The position numbers and the translations under genes were made by a program. From Desulfobacterales bacterium (lineage in GTDB: Bacteria > Desulfobacterota > Desulfobacteria > Desulfobacterales > C00003060): a stretch of DNA of 8,417 nt. The notes under the pieces were generated by a model. It was not told the DNA's origin. It ran no database searches and saw only the letters and a list, made by a program, of their open reading frames with translations. Below are positions 1 to 6,096 of this stretch, one piece after another. The stretch spans positions 1-8,417 of the forward strand of contig DAOUTV010000056.1 in assembly GCA_030668505.1 (NCBI GenBank), written 5' to 3'. Every line of letters begins with the position of its first letter. Position 1 is the stretch's first letter.

Positions 1-126
1 AATTCGTGTTTTTTCTGGCAGAACATTGTTGCTGTGTTCAACAAAAAGGCACTTCTTTTTGGTTCCGGCTTGTCCGGGTTAGGGTAAGTTAAATTTTTAT
101 CACACATTTTGGCCATAATAAAGCAC
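1..126. other. left-edge stretch without an assignable gene
   Basis: All three plus-strand frames are open from the window edge (stops at 80-82, 85-87 and 88-90), so the tail of a rightward gene could end here, but no frame gives a recognisable protein. The bases around 61-82 contain a small CCGG-CTTGT-CCGG hairpin and look repeat-like, an impression I cannot verify. A rightward gene ending here would fit the strong plus-oriented terminator that follows at 127-168. Confidence 0.3.
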
Positions 127-168
127 AAATCCCGCAGCACCTTCGGCACTGCGGGATTTTCTTTTTTT
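127..168. terminator. Rho-independent terminator, probably bidirectional, between dnaK and a convergent gene
   Basis: An 11-bp perfect stem (AAATCCCGCAG at 127-137 with CTGCGGGATTT at 149-159) encloses a loop containing C-TTCG-G. In the plus direction it runs straight into TTTTCTTTTTTT (157-168), a textbook terminator for a rightward transcript coming from outside the window. In the minus direction, 31 bases after the dnaK stop, the same stem is followed only by a weaker T-rich stretch, but it is the only candidate terminator for the grpE-dnaK transcript. Confidence 0.85.
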
Positions 169-189
169 CGCGGCTCGAATTCTATGCAG

Positions 190-2112
190 TTACTTATTCT
201 CCTTGACCTCCTCAAAATCGGCATCCACCACGTCTTCATCCTTGGGAGCCTCGGCTTCGGCCTGTGCAGAAGGCCCACCAGCTTGCTCGCCTGCCTGCTG
301 TGCGCCGGAGGCCTTGGCATACATTGCTTCTGCCAATTTGTGAGAAGTTTGCATCAGCTCCTCACTCAGGCGCTTGATCTCATCGGTATCGGTCCCTTCC
401 ATGGCTTTCTTGAGACGTTCAATGGCCCCCTCGAGATTCGACTTGAGGCCCGAATCTACCTTGTCACCCACTTCCTGCATTGACTTTTCAGTCTGATAGA
501 TAAGGCTGTCAGCGTGGTTCCGGGCGTCTACCAGGGCCCTTTTCTTCTTGTCCTCATCGGCGTGCAGCTCAGCGTCCTTTTTCAGCTTTTCGATCTCTTC
601 TTCCGAAAGTCCGCTTGATGCCGTGATCTGTATCGATTGCTCCTTTCCGGTTCCCAAATCTTTGGCCGAGACATGGACAATCCCATTAGCATCAATGTCG
701 AAGGCGACCTCAATCTGCGGCATGCCCCGAGGCGCAGGGGGTATGCCAACTAGCTCAAAGCGGCCCAGTGTCTTGTTGTATTCGGCCATTTCACGTTCTC
801 CCTGAAGCACGTGGATCGAAACCGCAGGCTGATTGTCCGCTGCAGTGGAAAATATCTGACTCTTCTTGGTAGGTATTGTAGTATTCTTTTCGATCAATTT
901 GGTAAATACACCGCCAAGGGTTTCAATACCAAGGGAAAGGGGCGTCACATCCAGCAACAGTACATCCTGAACATCACCTTTCAAAACCCCTGCCTGGATG
1001 GCCGCTCCAAGGGCCACCACCTCATCAGGATTCACCCCTTTGTGAGGCTCTTTGCCAAAGATCTCTTTCACCTTCTGTTGCACGGCCGGCATCCGGGTCA
1101 TGCCACCCACCAAGACCGCCTGGTTAATGTCTGAAGGGGTTAGCCCTGCGTCCTTTAACGCCGTCTGGCAGGGACCCACCAGCTTATTCAGCAAGTCATC
1201 AACCAGACCTTCCAGCTTGGCCCGATTCAGTTTCATATTCAGATGTTTTGGGCCGCTGGCATCAGCCGTAATAAATGGAAGGTTGATGTCAGTTTCCATG
1301 GAGGTCGAAAGCTCCATCTTGGCCTTTTCAGCAGCTTCCTTAAGACGCTGTAAGGCCATCTTGTCATTGCGGATGTCGATCCCTTGGTCTTTCTTAAATT
1401 CATTGGCTATGTAATCGATTATCCTCTGATCAAAATCCTCACCGCCCAGATGAGTATCGCCATGGGTAGATTTTACCTCAAATACCCCTTCGCCGATTTC
1501 CAGCAAGGAGATATCAAAGGTCCCCCCACCCAGGTCAAAAACTGCAATTTTCTCATCTTTTCTCTTGTCAAGACCATATGCCAGAGAGGCGGCGGTCGGC
1601 TCGTTGATAATCCTCAAGACGTTCAGACCGGCGATCCGACCCGCATCCTTGGTCGCCTGACGTTGGCTGTCGTCAAAATAGGCCGGCACCGTGATGACCG
1701 CATCAGTAACCTTCTGACCGAGGTATTCCTCAGCCGTTTTTTTCATGCTTTGAAGAATATACGATGAAATTTCGGCGGGGCTGTACGCCTTTCCCTGCAT
1801 GTCAACCTGGACGTCCCCGTTCGGGGCTTGGGTGATCTTGAAAGGACAGATCTCTTTGTCCCGCTGAGCTTCCGCCGAAGCATACTTTCGTCCAATAAGG
1901 CGCTTGACCGCAAACACCGTATTCTCCGGATTCGTCACTGCCTGTCGTTTGGCCACCTGGCCCACAAGACGTTCCCCGCTTTCGGTCGTGGCCACCATGG
2001 ACGGGGTTGTACGTGCCCCTTCAGGGTTGGTAATCACTTTTGGCTCCTTCCCTTCCATAATAGCCACACACGAGTTGGTTGTGCCAAGATCAATACCTAT
2101 AACTTTACTCAT
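190..2112 (-). CDS. dnaK: molecular chaperone DnaK (Hsp70)
   Basis: ATP-dependent cytoplasmic Hsp70 that binds exposed hydrophobic segments of unfolded proteins and cycles with GrpE and a J-protein. The product is 640 residues, close to the usual ~638. Visible signatures are the N-terminal phosphate loop IDLGTTNS (residues 7-14), the second phosphate motif DLGGGTFD (193-200), the interdomain linker region with DVLLLDVTPLSLG (near 390), a substrate-binding beta domain, a helical lid, and the acidic tail DADFEEVKENK. The reading frame continues 7 codons upstream to a TTG at 2133, but AAGGAGG at 2119-2125 lies just before the ATG at 2112, and MSKVIGIDLG is the canonical start. It lies 22 bp downstream of grpE and is clearly co-transcribed with it. 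No dnaJ follows in the window; a terminator-like hairpin does. No frameshift or missing key residue was seen. Confidence 0.98.
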   Translation of the reverse strand: MSKVIGIDLGTTNSCVAIMEGKEPKVITNPEGARTTPSMVATTESGERLVGQVAKRQAVTNPENTVFAVKRLIGRKYASAEAQRDKEICPFKITQAPNGDVQVDMQGKAYSPAEISSYILQSMKKTAEEYLGQKVTDAVITVPAYFDDSQRQATKDAGRIAGLNVLRIINEPTAASLAYGLDKRKDEKIAVFDLGGGTFDISLLEIGEGVFEVKSTHGDTHLGGEDFDQRIIDYIANEFKKDQGIDIRNDKMALQRLKEAAEKAKMELSTSMETDINLPFITADASGPKHLNMKLNRAKLEGLVDDLLNKLVGPCQTALKDAGLTPSDINQAVLVGGMTRMPAVQQKVKEIFGKEPHKGVNPDEVVALGAAIQAGVLKGDVQDVLLLDVTPLSLGIETLGGVFTKLIEKNTTIPTKKSQIFSTAADNQPAVSIHVLQGEREMAEYNKTLGRFELVGIPPAPRGMPQIEVAFDIDANGIVHVSAKDLGTGKEQSIQITASSGLSEEEIEKLKKDAELHADEDKKKRALVDARNHADSLIYQTEKSMQEVGDKVDSGLKSNLEGAIERLKKAMEGTDTDEIKRLSEELMQTSHKLAEAMYAKASGAQQAGEQAGGPSAQAEAEAPKDEDVVDADFEEVKENK

Positions 2113-2118
2113 TACTTG

Positions 2119-2125
2119 CCTCCTT
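2119..2125 (-). promoter_or_regulatory. dnaK ribosome binding site
   Basis: AAGGAGG on the minus strand, 6 nt before the ATG at 2112. It selects this ATG over the in-frame TTG at 2133, which lies upstream of it. Confidence 0.85.
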
Positions 2126-2134
2126 ATACTCAAG

Positions 2135-2782
2135 TTACTTTATGTTTATGTCAACTTTATGTTCATCCTCAGTGGTCTGTGGCTCGATGTCCGGCTTGGC
2201 ATCAGGCTTCTTGGAAACCACTACCATGGCTGGCCGAAGAAGTCTCTCTCTTATTATGTATCCCTTCTGAAGTTCCTTTGAAACTGTATTATCAGGGTGC
2301 CCTTCAGATTCTTCCTGCATGACGGCTTGGTGAAAATTTGGATCAAATGGCTTGTCCAAAGAATCGATAGAGACAACACCAAACTTCTCAAGGCTTTCCT
2401 GTAGCCCTTTTAGGGTCATCTGGACGCCTTCCCGCATCCCATTGAAGGCACTCTCATTATTTTCGTAAGGAATTTCGAGGGCCCGCTCCAGGTTGTCCAC
2501 GATCGGCAGAATATCCTTGATTAGTGATTCATTGGCGAATTTTCTAAAATCGTTCATCTCCCGTTCCATACGTTTCTGGTAATTTTCAAATTCTGCCGTT
2601 ACCCTAAGGAGTCGATCGTAGTTTTCTTCGGCCCTTGCTTCAGCAGCTCTGAACTGTTCTTCAAGGCTTTCCTCCTCGGCTGAGCCTCTCTCAGCCTCCT
2701 CGGAAGCGCCTGCCTCTAGTTCATCGGCCACTTCGATTTCACCTTTTTGCCCAGAAGGGTGTTTGCTTTTTCTCTTACTCAA
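2135..2782 (-). CDS. grpE: nucleotide exchange factor GrpE
   Basis: Dimeric cytoplasmic co-chaperone that releases ADP from DnaK. The order is typical: a charged, low-complexity Glu/Ala-rich N-terminus (to about residue 40), a long coiled-coil helix with the family signature AEFENYQKRMERE, the four-helix segment (ILPIVDNLERALE), and the C-terminal beta-wing ending in KGYIIRERLLRPAMVVVSK. The product is about 215 residues, slightly longer than E. coli GrpE (197) because of the N-terminal tail. Start choice: the frame can open at GTG 2788, but that codon overlaps the AGGAGG itself. TTG at 2782, two codons later, has an ideal 5-nt spacing, so I place the start there. It is the first gene of a grpE-dnaK operon without hrcA in front. 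Confidence 0.96.
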   Translation of the reverse strand: MSKRKSKHPSGQKGEIEVADELEAGASEEAERGSAEEESLEEQFRAAEARAEENYDRLLRVTAEFENYQKRMEREMNDFRKFANESLIKDILPIVDNLERALEIPYENNESAFNGMREGVQMTLKGLQESLEKFGVVSIDSLDKPFDPNFHQAVMQEESEGHPDNTVSKELQKGYIIRERLLRPAMVVVSKKPDAKPDIEPQTTEDEHKVDINIK

Positions 2783-2787
2783 GGACA

Positions 2788-2793
2788 CCTCCT
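2788..2793 (-). promoter_or_regulatory. grpE ribosome binding site (decides a TTG start)
   Basis: Minus-strand AGGAGG followed by TGTCC and then TTG. The last G of the site is the first base of the in-frame GTG at 2788, which therefore has no spacing at all. The TTG at 2782 has 5 nt. Confidence 0.75.
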
Positions 2794-2830
2794 AACGTCC
2801 ACTTGAGATAGCATGGGAATTTCCTTGTTC

Positions 2831-2861
2831 GCTTTGAGCTTTCAGCTTTGAGCTTTCAGCT
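2831..2861. repeat. 7-bp tandem repeat in the grpE leader
   Basis: Four head-to-tail copies of GCTTT[G/C]A at 2831-2858, strictly alternating G and C at the sixth position, plus a partial GCT. This is equivalent to two copies of a 14-mer. It lies in the presumed 5' untranslated leader of grpE, about 40 nt upstream of the ribosome binding site. Each unit boundary contains AGCT. It may be a simple-sequence remnant; no function can be read from it. Confidence 0.85.
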
Positions 2862-2917
2862 AACTTAATCTTGATTGATTTGATGTGTTTATCCATTTTT
2901 AGCTAAAGGGTGATAGG

Positions 2918-2946
2918 AAAATAATAACCCCCTGGGACTTTGTCAA
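2918..2946 (-). promoter_or_regulatory. sigma70-like promoter for grpE-dnaK
   Basis: Minus strand: TTGACA (2946-2941), a 17-nt spacer, then TATTTT (2923-2918). The predicted start near 2911 gives a leader of about 130 nt. The -35 lies only 7 bases beyond the stop codon of the radical SAM gene. I found no CIRCE operator (TTAGCACTC-N9-GAGTGCTAA) and no good heat-shock sigma32 -10 here, so heat control, if any, is not visible. Confidence 0.65.
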
Positions 2947-2953
2947 GAGCCGG

Positions 2954-3901
2954 TTACTTAAATAGTTTCCCCTGCCAAGTCTCTCTGGCCTCCAATGTAT
3001 TATTGATAAGAGAAAGGGTCTGCTGTTTGTTTAAGCTCCATCCAGGGGATAGAAGGACCGAGGGATCGGGATCTCCGGTAAGACGTTGTACGATAATATT
3101 GGGGGAAAGACGTTCTATGAACGCGGCCACCCAATCCACGTAGGTCTCCTGGTCCAGGACTGCACAGCCGCCCTCCTGAAAAAGCCTGGCCAATGGAGTT
3201 CCCTTAAGGATATACAGGCTGTGGATTTTAATGCCGTCTATACCTAGGTCGGCCAAGGCTTTAGCTGTATCAAGAATATCCTCCCTGGATTCGCCGGGAA
3301 GCCCCAATATGACATGGGCACAAATCAGAACATTTCGACCCTGGGTCATCCGCACAGCTTGAACAAAATCTTCAAAGGTATGCCCCCTATTGATCACTTC
3401 CAGCGTTCGATTGTGTATGGATTGAAGTCCGTATTCAATCCAAACCATGTGCGTAGCAGTGTATTCTTGAATAAGGTTTAGTCTTGCCTCATCAACGCAG
3501 TCCGGCCTGGTGCCAATAGCAAGCCCAACTATCCCGGAATCTGCCAGGGCCTCATCGTATCGTTTGCGGAGGATATCGCAAGGGGCGTAAGTATTTGTAA
3601 AAGCCTGAAAATAGGCAATAAACTTCACGGCCTTGTACCGGCCTGCCAATCGCACTTTTGCCTGCTGAATCTGCCCCTTGATTGATTCGGCTCTGCGGGC
3701 TGCCCCAGTACCGGAGCCCATACCATCGCAATAAACGCAACCACCAAAGGACAGGGTTCCATCCCGGTTCGGGCACGAAAAGCCGGCATCTATGGTTATC
3801 TTCTGAACCCTGCAGCCAAAGCGTTTCCTGAGATAACCATTAAAATCATTGTATCGTCTACCGGTCATAGGATGCGGTGTGATTTCCAGAGAGGTTATCA
3901 T
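2954..3901 (-). CDS. YhcC-type radical SAM protein (TIGR01212 family)
   Basis: Radical SAM protein resembling E. coli YhcC and B. subtilis YtqA, 315 residues against about 310 in the family. The iron-sulfur cluster cysteines sit in FSCPNRDGTLSFGGCVYC (C43, C55, C58; an Elp3-like long spacing between the first two). Other family hallmarks are YFQAFTNTYAP (97-107), the GTRPDC box (130-135), EYGLQS (156-161), and VILGLPGE (197-204). It should bind a [4Fe-4S] cluster and cleave S-adenosylmethionine; a specific substrate cannot be deduced from the sequence. Start choice is uncertain: neither the ATG at 3901 nor the in-frame ATG at 3868 (MTGRRYNDF) has a clear Shine-Dalgarno sequence, and the later one matches where relatives begin. 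The SRP RNA gene ends only 38 bases upstream on the same strand with no terminator between. Confidence 0.93.
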   Translation of the reverse strand: MITSLEITPHPMTGRRYNDFNGYLRKRFGCRVQKITIDAGFSCPNRDGTLSFGGCVYCDGMGSGTGAARRAESIKGQIQQAKVRLAGRYKAVKFIAYFQAFTNTYAPCDILRKRYDEALADSGIVGLAIGTRPDCVDEARLNLIQEYTATHMVWIEYGLQSIHNRTLEVINRGHTFEDFVQAVRMTQGRNVLICAHVILGLPGESREDILDTAKALADLGIDGIKIHSLYILKGTPLARLFQEGGCAVLDQETYVDWVAAFIERLSPNIIVQRLTGDPDPSVLLSPGWSLNKQQTLSLINNTLEARETWQGKLFK

Positions 3902-3939
3902 GGACGAATGGAAACGCGTCGCGGGGTTTGGTGGTTAAA

Positions 3940-4207
3940 GCTTGGTTGCGCACCCTTCATCGAACCCTTTTCCAACGAACCTTAAGCTGTCAGAATTCGG
4001 CCGAGGCCATCCCACGACACAGACTGTATTACTTACCGCTGCTTCCTCCCGGATCTGACGGGGTTCGTAACCGCCTGTTGCGTGGTGCCCGACCTGGGGC
4101 AGCTCTTGGAACATGGAAGTGCAGACCCTCAAAAGGGAATTCAGCCCCGCATTAAGCGGATTTCGGGTAACAGGACACCGCTAACTTCCCGCCTAGCGCA
4201 ACCAAGC
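3940..4207 (-). ncRNA. ffs: signal recognition particle RNA, large bacterial type (with Alu domain)
   Basis: About 268-nt RNA of the SRP, which binds Ffh and targets nascent membrane proteins. The S-domain tip reads CAGATCC-GGGA-GGAAGCAG (minus strand, 4057-4039), the highly conserved Ffh-binding hairpin with a GGGA tetraloop. The 5' and 3' ends pair through a perfect 12-bp helix (GCTTGGTTGCGC at 4207-4196 with GCGCAACCAAGC at 3951-3940). Just inside the 5' end, TAGGCGGGAAGTTAGCGGTG and then TCCTGTTACCCGAAATCCGC match, from memory, the Alu domain of B. subtilis scRNA very closely. The long helix 5 is supported by CCACG/CGTGG (4086-4082 with 4016-4012) and by AGGUC/GGCCU just outside it. This is the Firmicute-like long form (Rfam Bacteria_large_SRP), not the ~100-nt 4.5S form. 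A consensus promoter sits at the right distance upstream. Confidence 0.93.
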
Positions 4208-4213
4208 GACTAT

Positions 4214-4242
4214 TTTATATCTTAAGGTTTGCTCCATTTCAA
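4214..4242 (-). promoter_or_regulatory. sigma70-like promoter of the SRP RNA gene
   Basis: Minus strand: TTGAAA (4242-4237), a 17-nt spacer, TATAAA (4219-4214). The expected start, about 7 nt downstream, falls on G4207. This is exactly where the terminal helix of the SRP RNA begins, so promoter and RNA end support each other. Confidence 0.8.
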
Positions 4243-4281
4243 CAGTAAAATCCTTTCTGCGGCCCTCCGGCATCTTTTCCC

Positions 4282-4310
4282 TTGACTCAACCCCTTCGGC
4301 AACTTGTAAT
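4282..4310 (+). promoter_or_regulatory. candidate sigma70 promoter for tilS
   Basis: TTGACT (4282-4287), a 17-nt spacer, TGTAAT (4305-4310). The predicted start is near 4317, only about 8 nt before the old ATG at 4325. An overlapping TATAAT (4312-4317) has no good -35. Before the insertion at 4335 the transcript would have been nearly leaderless; now it carries about 125 nt of leader made mostly of the inserted element. Confidence 0.5.
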
Positions 4311-4324
4311 ATATAATACTCTCC

Positions 4325-4351
4325 ATGCCGACCTCAATGTCATTAAATTAA
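4325..4351 (+). pseudogene. displaced former start of tilS (8-codon remnant)
   Basis: ATGCCGACC opens a frame that runs into the inserted element and stops at TAA (4349-4351). The first eight bases are identical to the present tilS start (ATGCCGAC at 4443), as expected if this is the left copy of a target duplication. It could now act only as an upstream mini-ORF. The reading is inferred from the duplication, not from a relative's sequence. Confidence 0.55.
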
Positions 4352-4442
4352 GAACCGTTCCTTTAAGGTCCCCCTTTAAAAAAGGGGGATTTAGGGGGAT
4401 TTAGAAAAGGGGGGAGATTTTGAGCTTAAGTTAATGACATTG
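4335..4442. mobile_element. 108-bp MITE-like element inserted at the tilS start codon
   Basis: Terminal inverted repeats of 18 bp, CAATGTCATTAAATTAAG (4335-4352) and CTTAAGTTAATGACATTG (4425-4442), match at 17 of 18 positions. Directly outside them lie ATGCCGACCT (4325-4334) and ATGCCGACTT (4443-4452), a 10-bp direct repeat with one mismatch that reads as a target-site duplication. Inside is a hairpin CCCCCTTT-AAA-AAAGGGGG (4370-4388), then a second copy of GGGGGATTTA (4384-4393 and 4394-4403). There is no coding capacity, so it would depend on a transposase elsewhere. The right terminal repeat contains an in-frame ATG (4434). Confidence 0.8.
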
Positions 4443-5861
4443 ATGCCGACTTTCAAAAAAAATCACGGTTTCTTGTCTGCGGTTGAGGCCGCTATCCGCC
4501 ATTATCACATGCTCGATGGAGGAGATACCATCCTGGTGGGCGTTTCAGGTGGACCTGACTCTGTGGCGCTTCTTTATAGTCTTGTGAGCCTTGCGCCTAA
4601 GTGGTGTCTCCGATTGGTCGTAGCACATTTGAACCACCAATTACGTGGAGCGTCCGCAGATCAGGAGGCGGCTTTTGTCGGTAGGCTATCTAATGTATTG
4701 GGTATTCCCTGTGAAATAGGTTCAAGAAACGTAGCAAAATATGGTGCCGAGCAAAAACTTTCCCTCCAGGAAGCAGCCAGGATTGTTCGTTATACCTTCT
4801 ATGATGAGGTAGCGGACAAGTATTCTGCCGGCAAAATTGCCCTTGGTCATCATGCAGATGACAATGCTGAATCGATCCTCATGCATTTGCTGCGGGGAAC
4901 CGGCCCCTTGGGACTTGCCGGCATCCGTCCTGTTCGTCATGGACGCATCATCCGACCGCTTATAGGCTTGACCAGGAAGGAGATATTGGCTTTTCTCAAA
5001 CAGGACGGCTTTGAGTACATGAGAGACCGTTCCAACCTAGATACAAAATACCTCCGGAACAGGATACGTCACAAACTGTTGCCTCACCTTAAGGAAGGTT
5101 ATAACCCGAATACGGTTTGTGCCCTGAACCGTCTTGCTTCCATTCTCAGGGATGAAGAGGATTTCTGGGACCGGGAGGTCCGGCGAACACTACAGGGGCT
5201 TGTATTGGACCATACTCCGGATTGCCTATCCCTTAAGTCTCGCGGGCTTTCTAGTCTGCACCCGGCTCTGTTGCGTCGTATGGTACGCCACGCAGTCTTA
5301 TCATTAAAAGGAGATCTGAGACGACTTGGCCATGTTCACGTCGAAGCAGTAGCCCGGCTTATCGCCGCGCCTTCACCTGAGGGGCGTCTGGATCTGCCGG
5401 AGGGGGTTAGGGTAGTTCGTGATCGGGAAGTGGTCAATTTTTTATTGTACCCCCGTGAGGAAGATGCCTGGTTTGAATATCACATACCACGCATACAAAC
5501 TACCTTTATCCGTGAAATCGGCATCTTACTAAAACTTTCGGTATGCGATGGCAATGATGTCTCTCACCCCAAGAACTATCCTCAGACCACAGCGCTTTTT
5601 GACCTGGCTGCGGTCACTTTTCCGCTCATGGTTAGAAACCTCAGGCACGGAGACCGATTCAAGCCTTTGGGGATGGTCGGCTCACAGAAGGTAAATACCT
5701 TTTTCATAAACCATAAGGTTCCCCGCTCAAATAGGCTGCGCTGCCCCATTCTACTTAGTGGCGGGAAAATTATATGGGTGGGAGGATACCGCATAGATGA
5801 TTCGGCCAAGATCACCGAAAAAACGAAAAAGGTCTTGAAAGCGGAACTCTTGCCGGCATGA
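4443..5861 (+). CDS. tilS: tRNA(Ile)-lysidine synthase TilS
   Basis: ATP-dependent enzyme that joins lysine to C34 of tRNA-Ile(CAU), switching it from AUG to AUA reading; cytoplasmic and normally essential. The product is 472 residues, within the usual 430-480. The N-terminal PP-loop ATPase domain shows VGVSGGPDSVALL (residues 32-44; SGGPDS at 35-40) and the motif GHHADDNAESILMHLLRG near 135-155. The C-terminal TilS domain shows FKPLGM and KVPRSNRLRCPIL. Start choice: ATG 4443 is the first codon outside the inserted element and matches the old start at 4325. An in-frame ATG at 4434, inside the element's terminal repeat, would add MTL. Neither has a clear Shine-Dalgarno sequence; the nearest GGGGAG is 15-25 nt upstream, within the element. 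ftsH lies downstream, a common partnership. Confidence 0.95.
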   Translation: MPTFKKNHGFLSAVEAAIRHYHMLDGGDTILVGVSGGPDSVALLYSLVSLAPKWCLRLVVAHLNHQLRGASADQEAAFVGRLSNVLGIPCEIGSRNVAKYGAEQKLSLQEAARIVRYTFYDEVADKYSAGKIALGHHADDNAESILMHLLRGTGPLGLAGIRPVRHGRIIRPLIGLTRKEILAFLKQDGFEYMRDRSNLDTKYLRNRIRHKLLPHLKEGYNPNTVCALNRLASILRDEEDFWDREVRRTLQGLVLDHTPDCLSLKSRGLSSLHPALLRRMVRHAVLSLKGDLRRLGHVHVEAVARLIAAPSPEGRLDLPEGVRVVRDREVVNFLLYPREEDAWFEYHIPRIQTTFIREIGILLKLSVCDGNDVSHPKNYPQTTALFDLAAVTFPLMVRNLRHGDRFKPLGMVGSQKVNTFFINHKVPRSNRLRCPILLSGGKIIWVGGYRIDDSAKITEKTKKVLKAELLPA

Positions 5862-5900
5862 GTAATAAAGATTGAAATCCCGAATTTAGTGTATTATGTT

Positions 5901-6096
5901 TAAAACTTAATGCATTCGTAAAAAGTCGGATTCAGTCAATGTGTCATTTCGACCGCAGGGAGAAATCTTATCTTTTCAGCAAGTTATATCTCATAGATTT
6001 CTCGCTTTCAGCCGTCGTAGCCGAGGCTACTATGGCGAAGTCGGCTCGCTCGAAATGACAGGTAGTTGTGACTTTTTACGAGTGCATCAAACTTGA
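5901..6096. repeat. palindromic element A (TCGTAAAAAGTC terminal repeats)
   Basis: Imperfect 27-bp terminal inverted repeats at 5901-5927 and 6070-6096 share the core TCGTAAAAAGTC / GACTTTTTACGA. Inside are nested inverted repeats: TGTCATTTCGA (5942-5952) with TCGAAATGACA (6050-6060), GAGAAATCT (5960-5968) with AGATTTCTC (5995-6003), and a small hairpin GTAGCC-GA-GGCTAC (6017-6030). It has no coding capacity and begins 39 bp after the tilS stop. It looks like a non-autonomous mobile or REP-like element. Confidence 0.75.

Noticed and set aside
1..90. 3' end of a rightward coding sequence
   Set aside because: All three frames are open over a stretch too short to tell apart, and none gives a recognisable C-terminus; kept only as an unassigned edge.
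109..2322. Several plus-strand open frames of 85-164 codons
   Set aside because: All are antisense to dnaK or grpE, which are full length and conserved; none resembles a known protein.
2789..2953. Search for a CIRCE operator or sigma32 promoter before grpE
   Set aside because: No TTAGCACTC/GAGTGCTAA pair is present. CTTGACA resembles a sigma32 -35, but nothing like CCCCAT lies at the proper distance.
3935..4132. Open frames on both strands (also 3928-4155 plus) across the SRP RNA
   Set aside because: They overlap the structured RNA almost exactly; the minus-strand one is simply the translated SRP RNA, a common false gene call.
4335..4442. The inserted element as an intrinsic terminator between SRP RNA and tilS
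   Set aside because: The G5/C5 hairpin is followed by GGGGGATTTA rather than a T-tract on the plus strand, and the terminal inverted repeats with flanking duplication fit a mobile element better.
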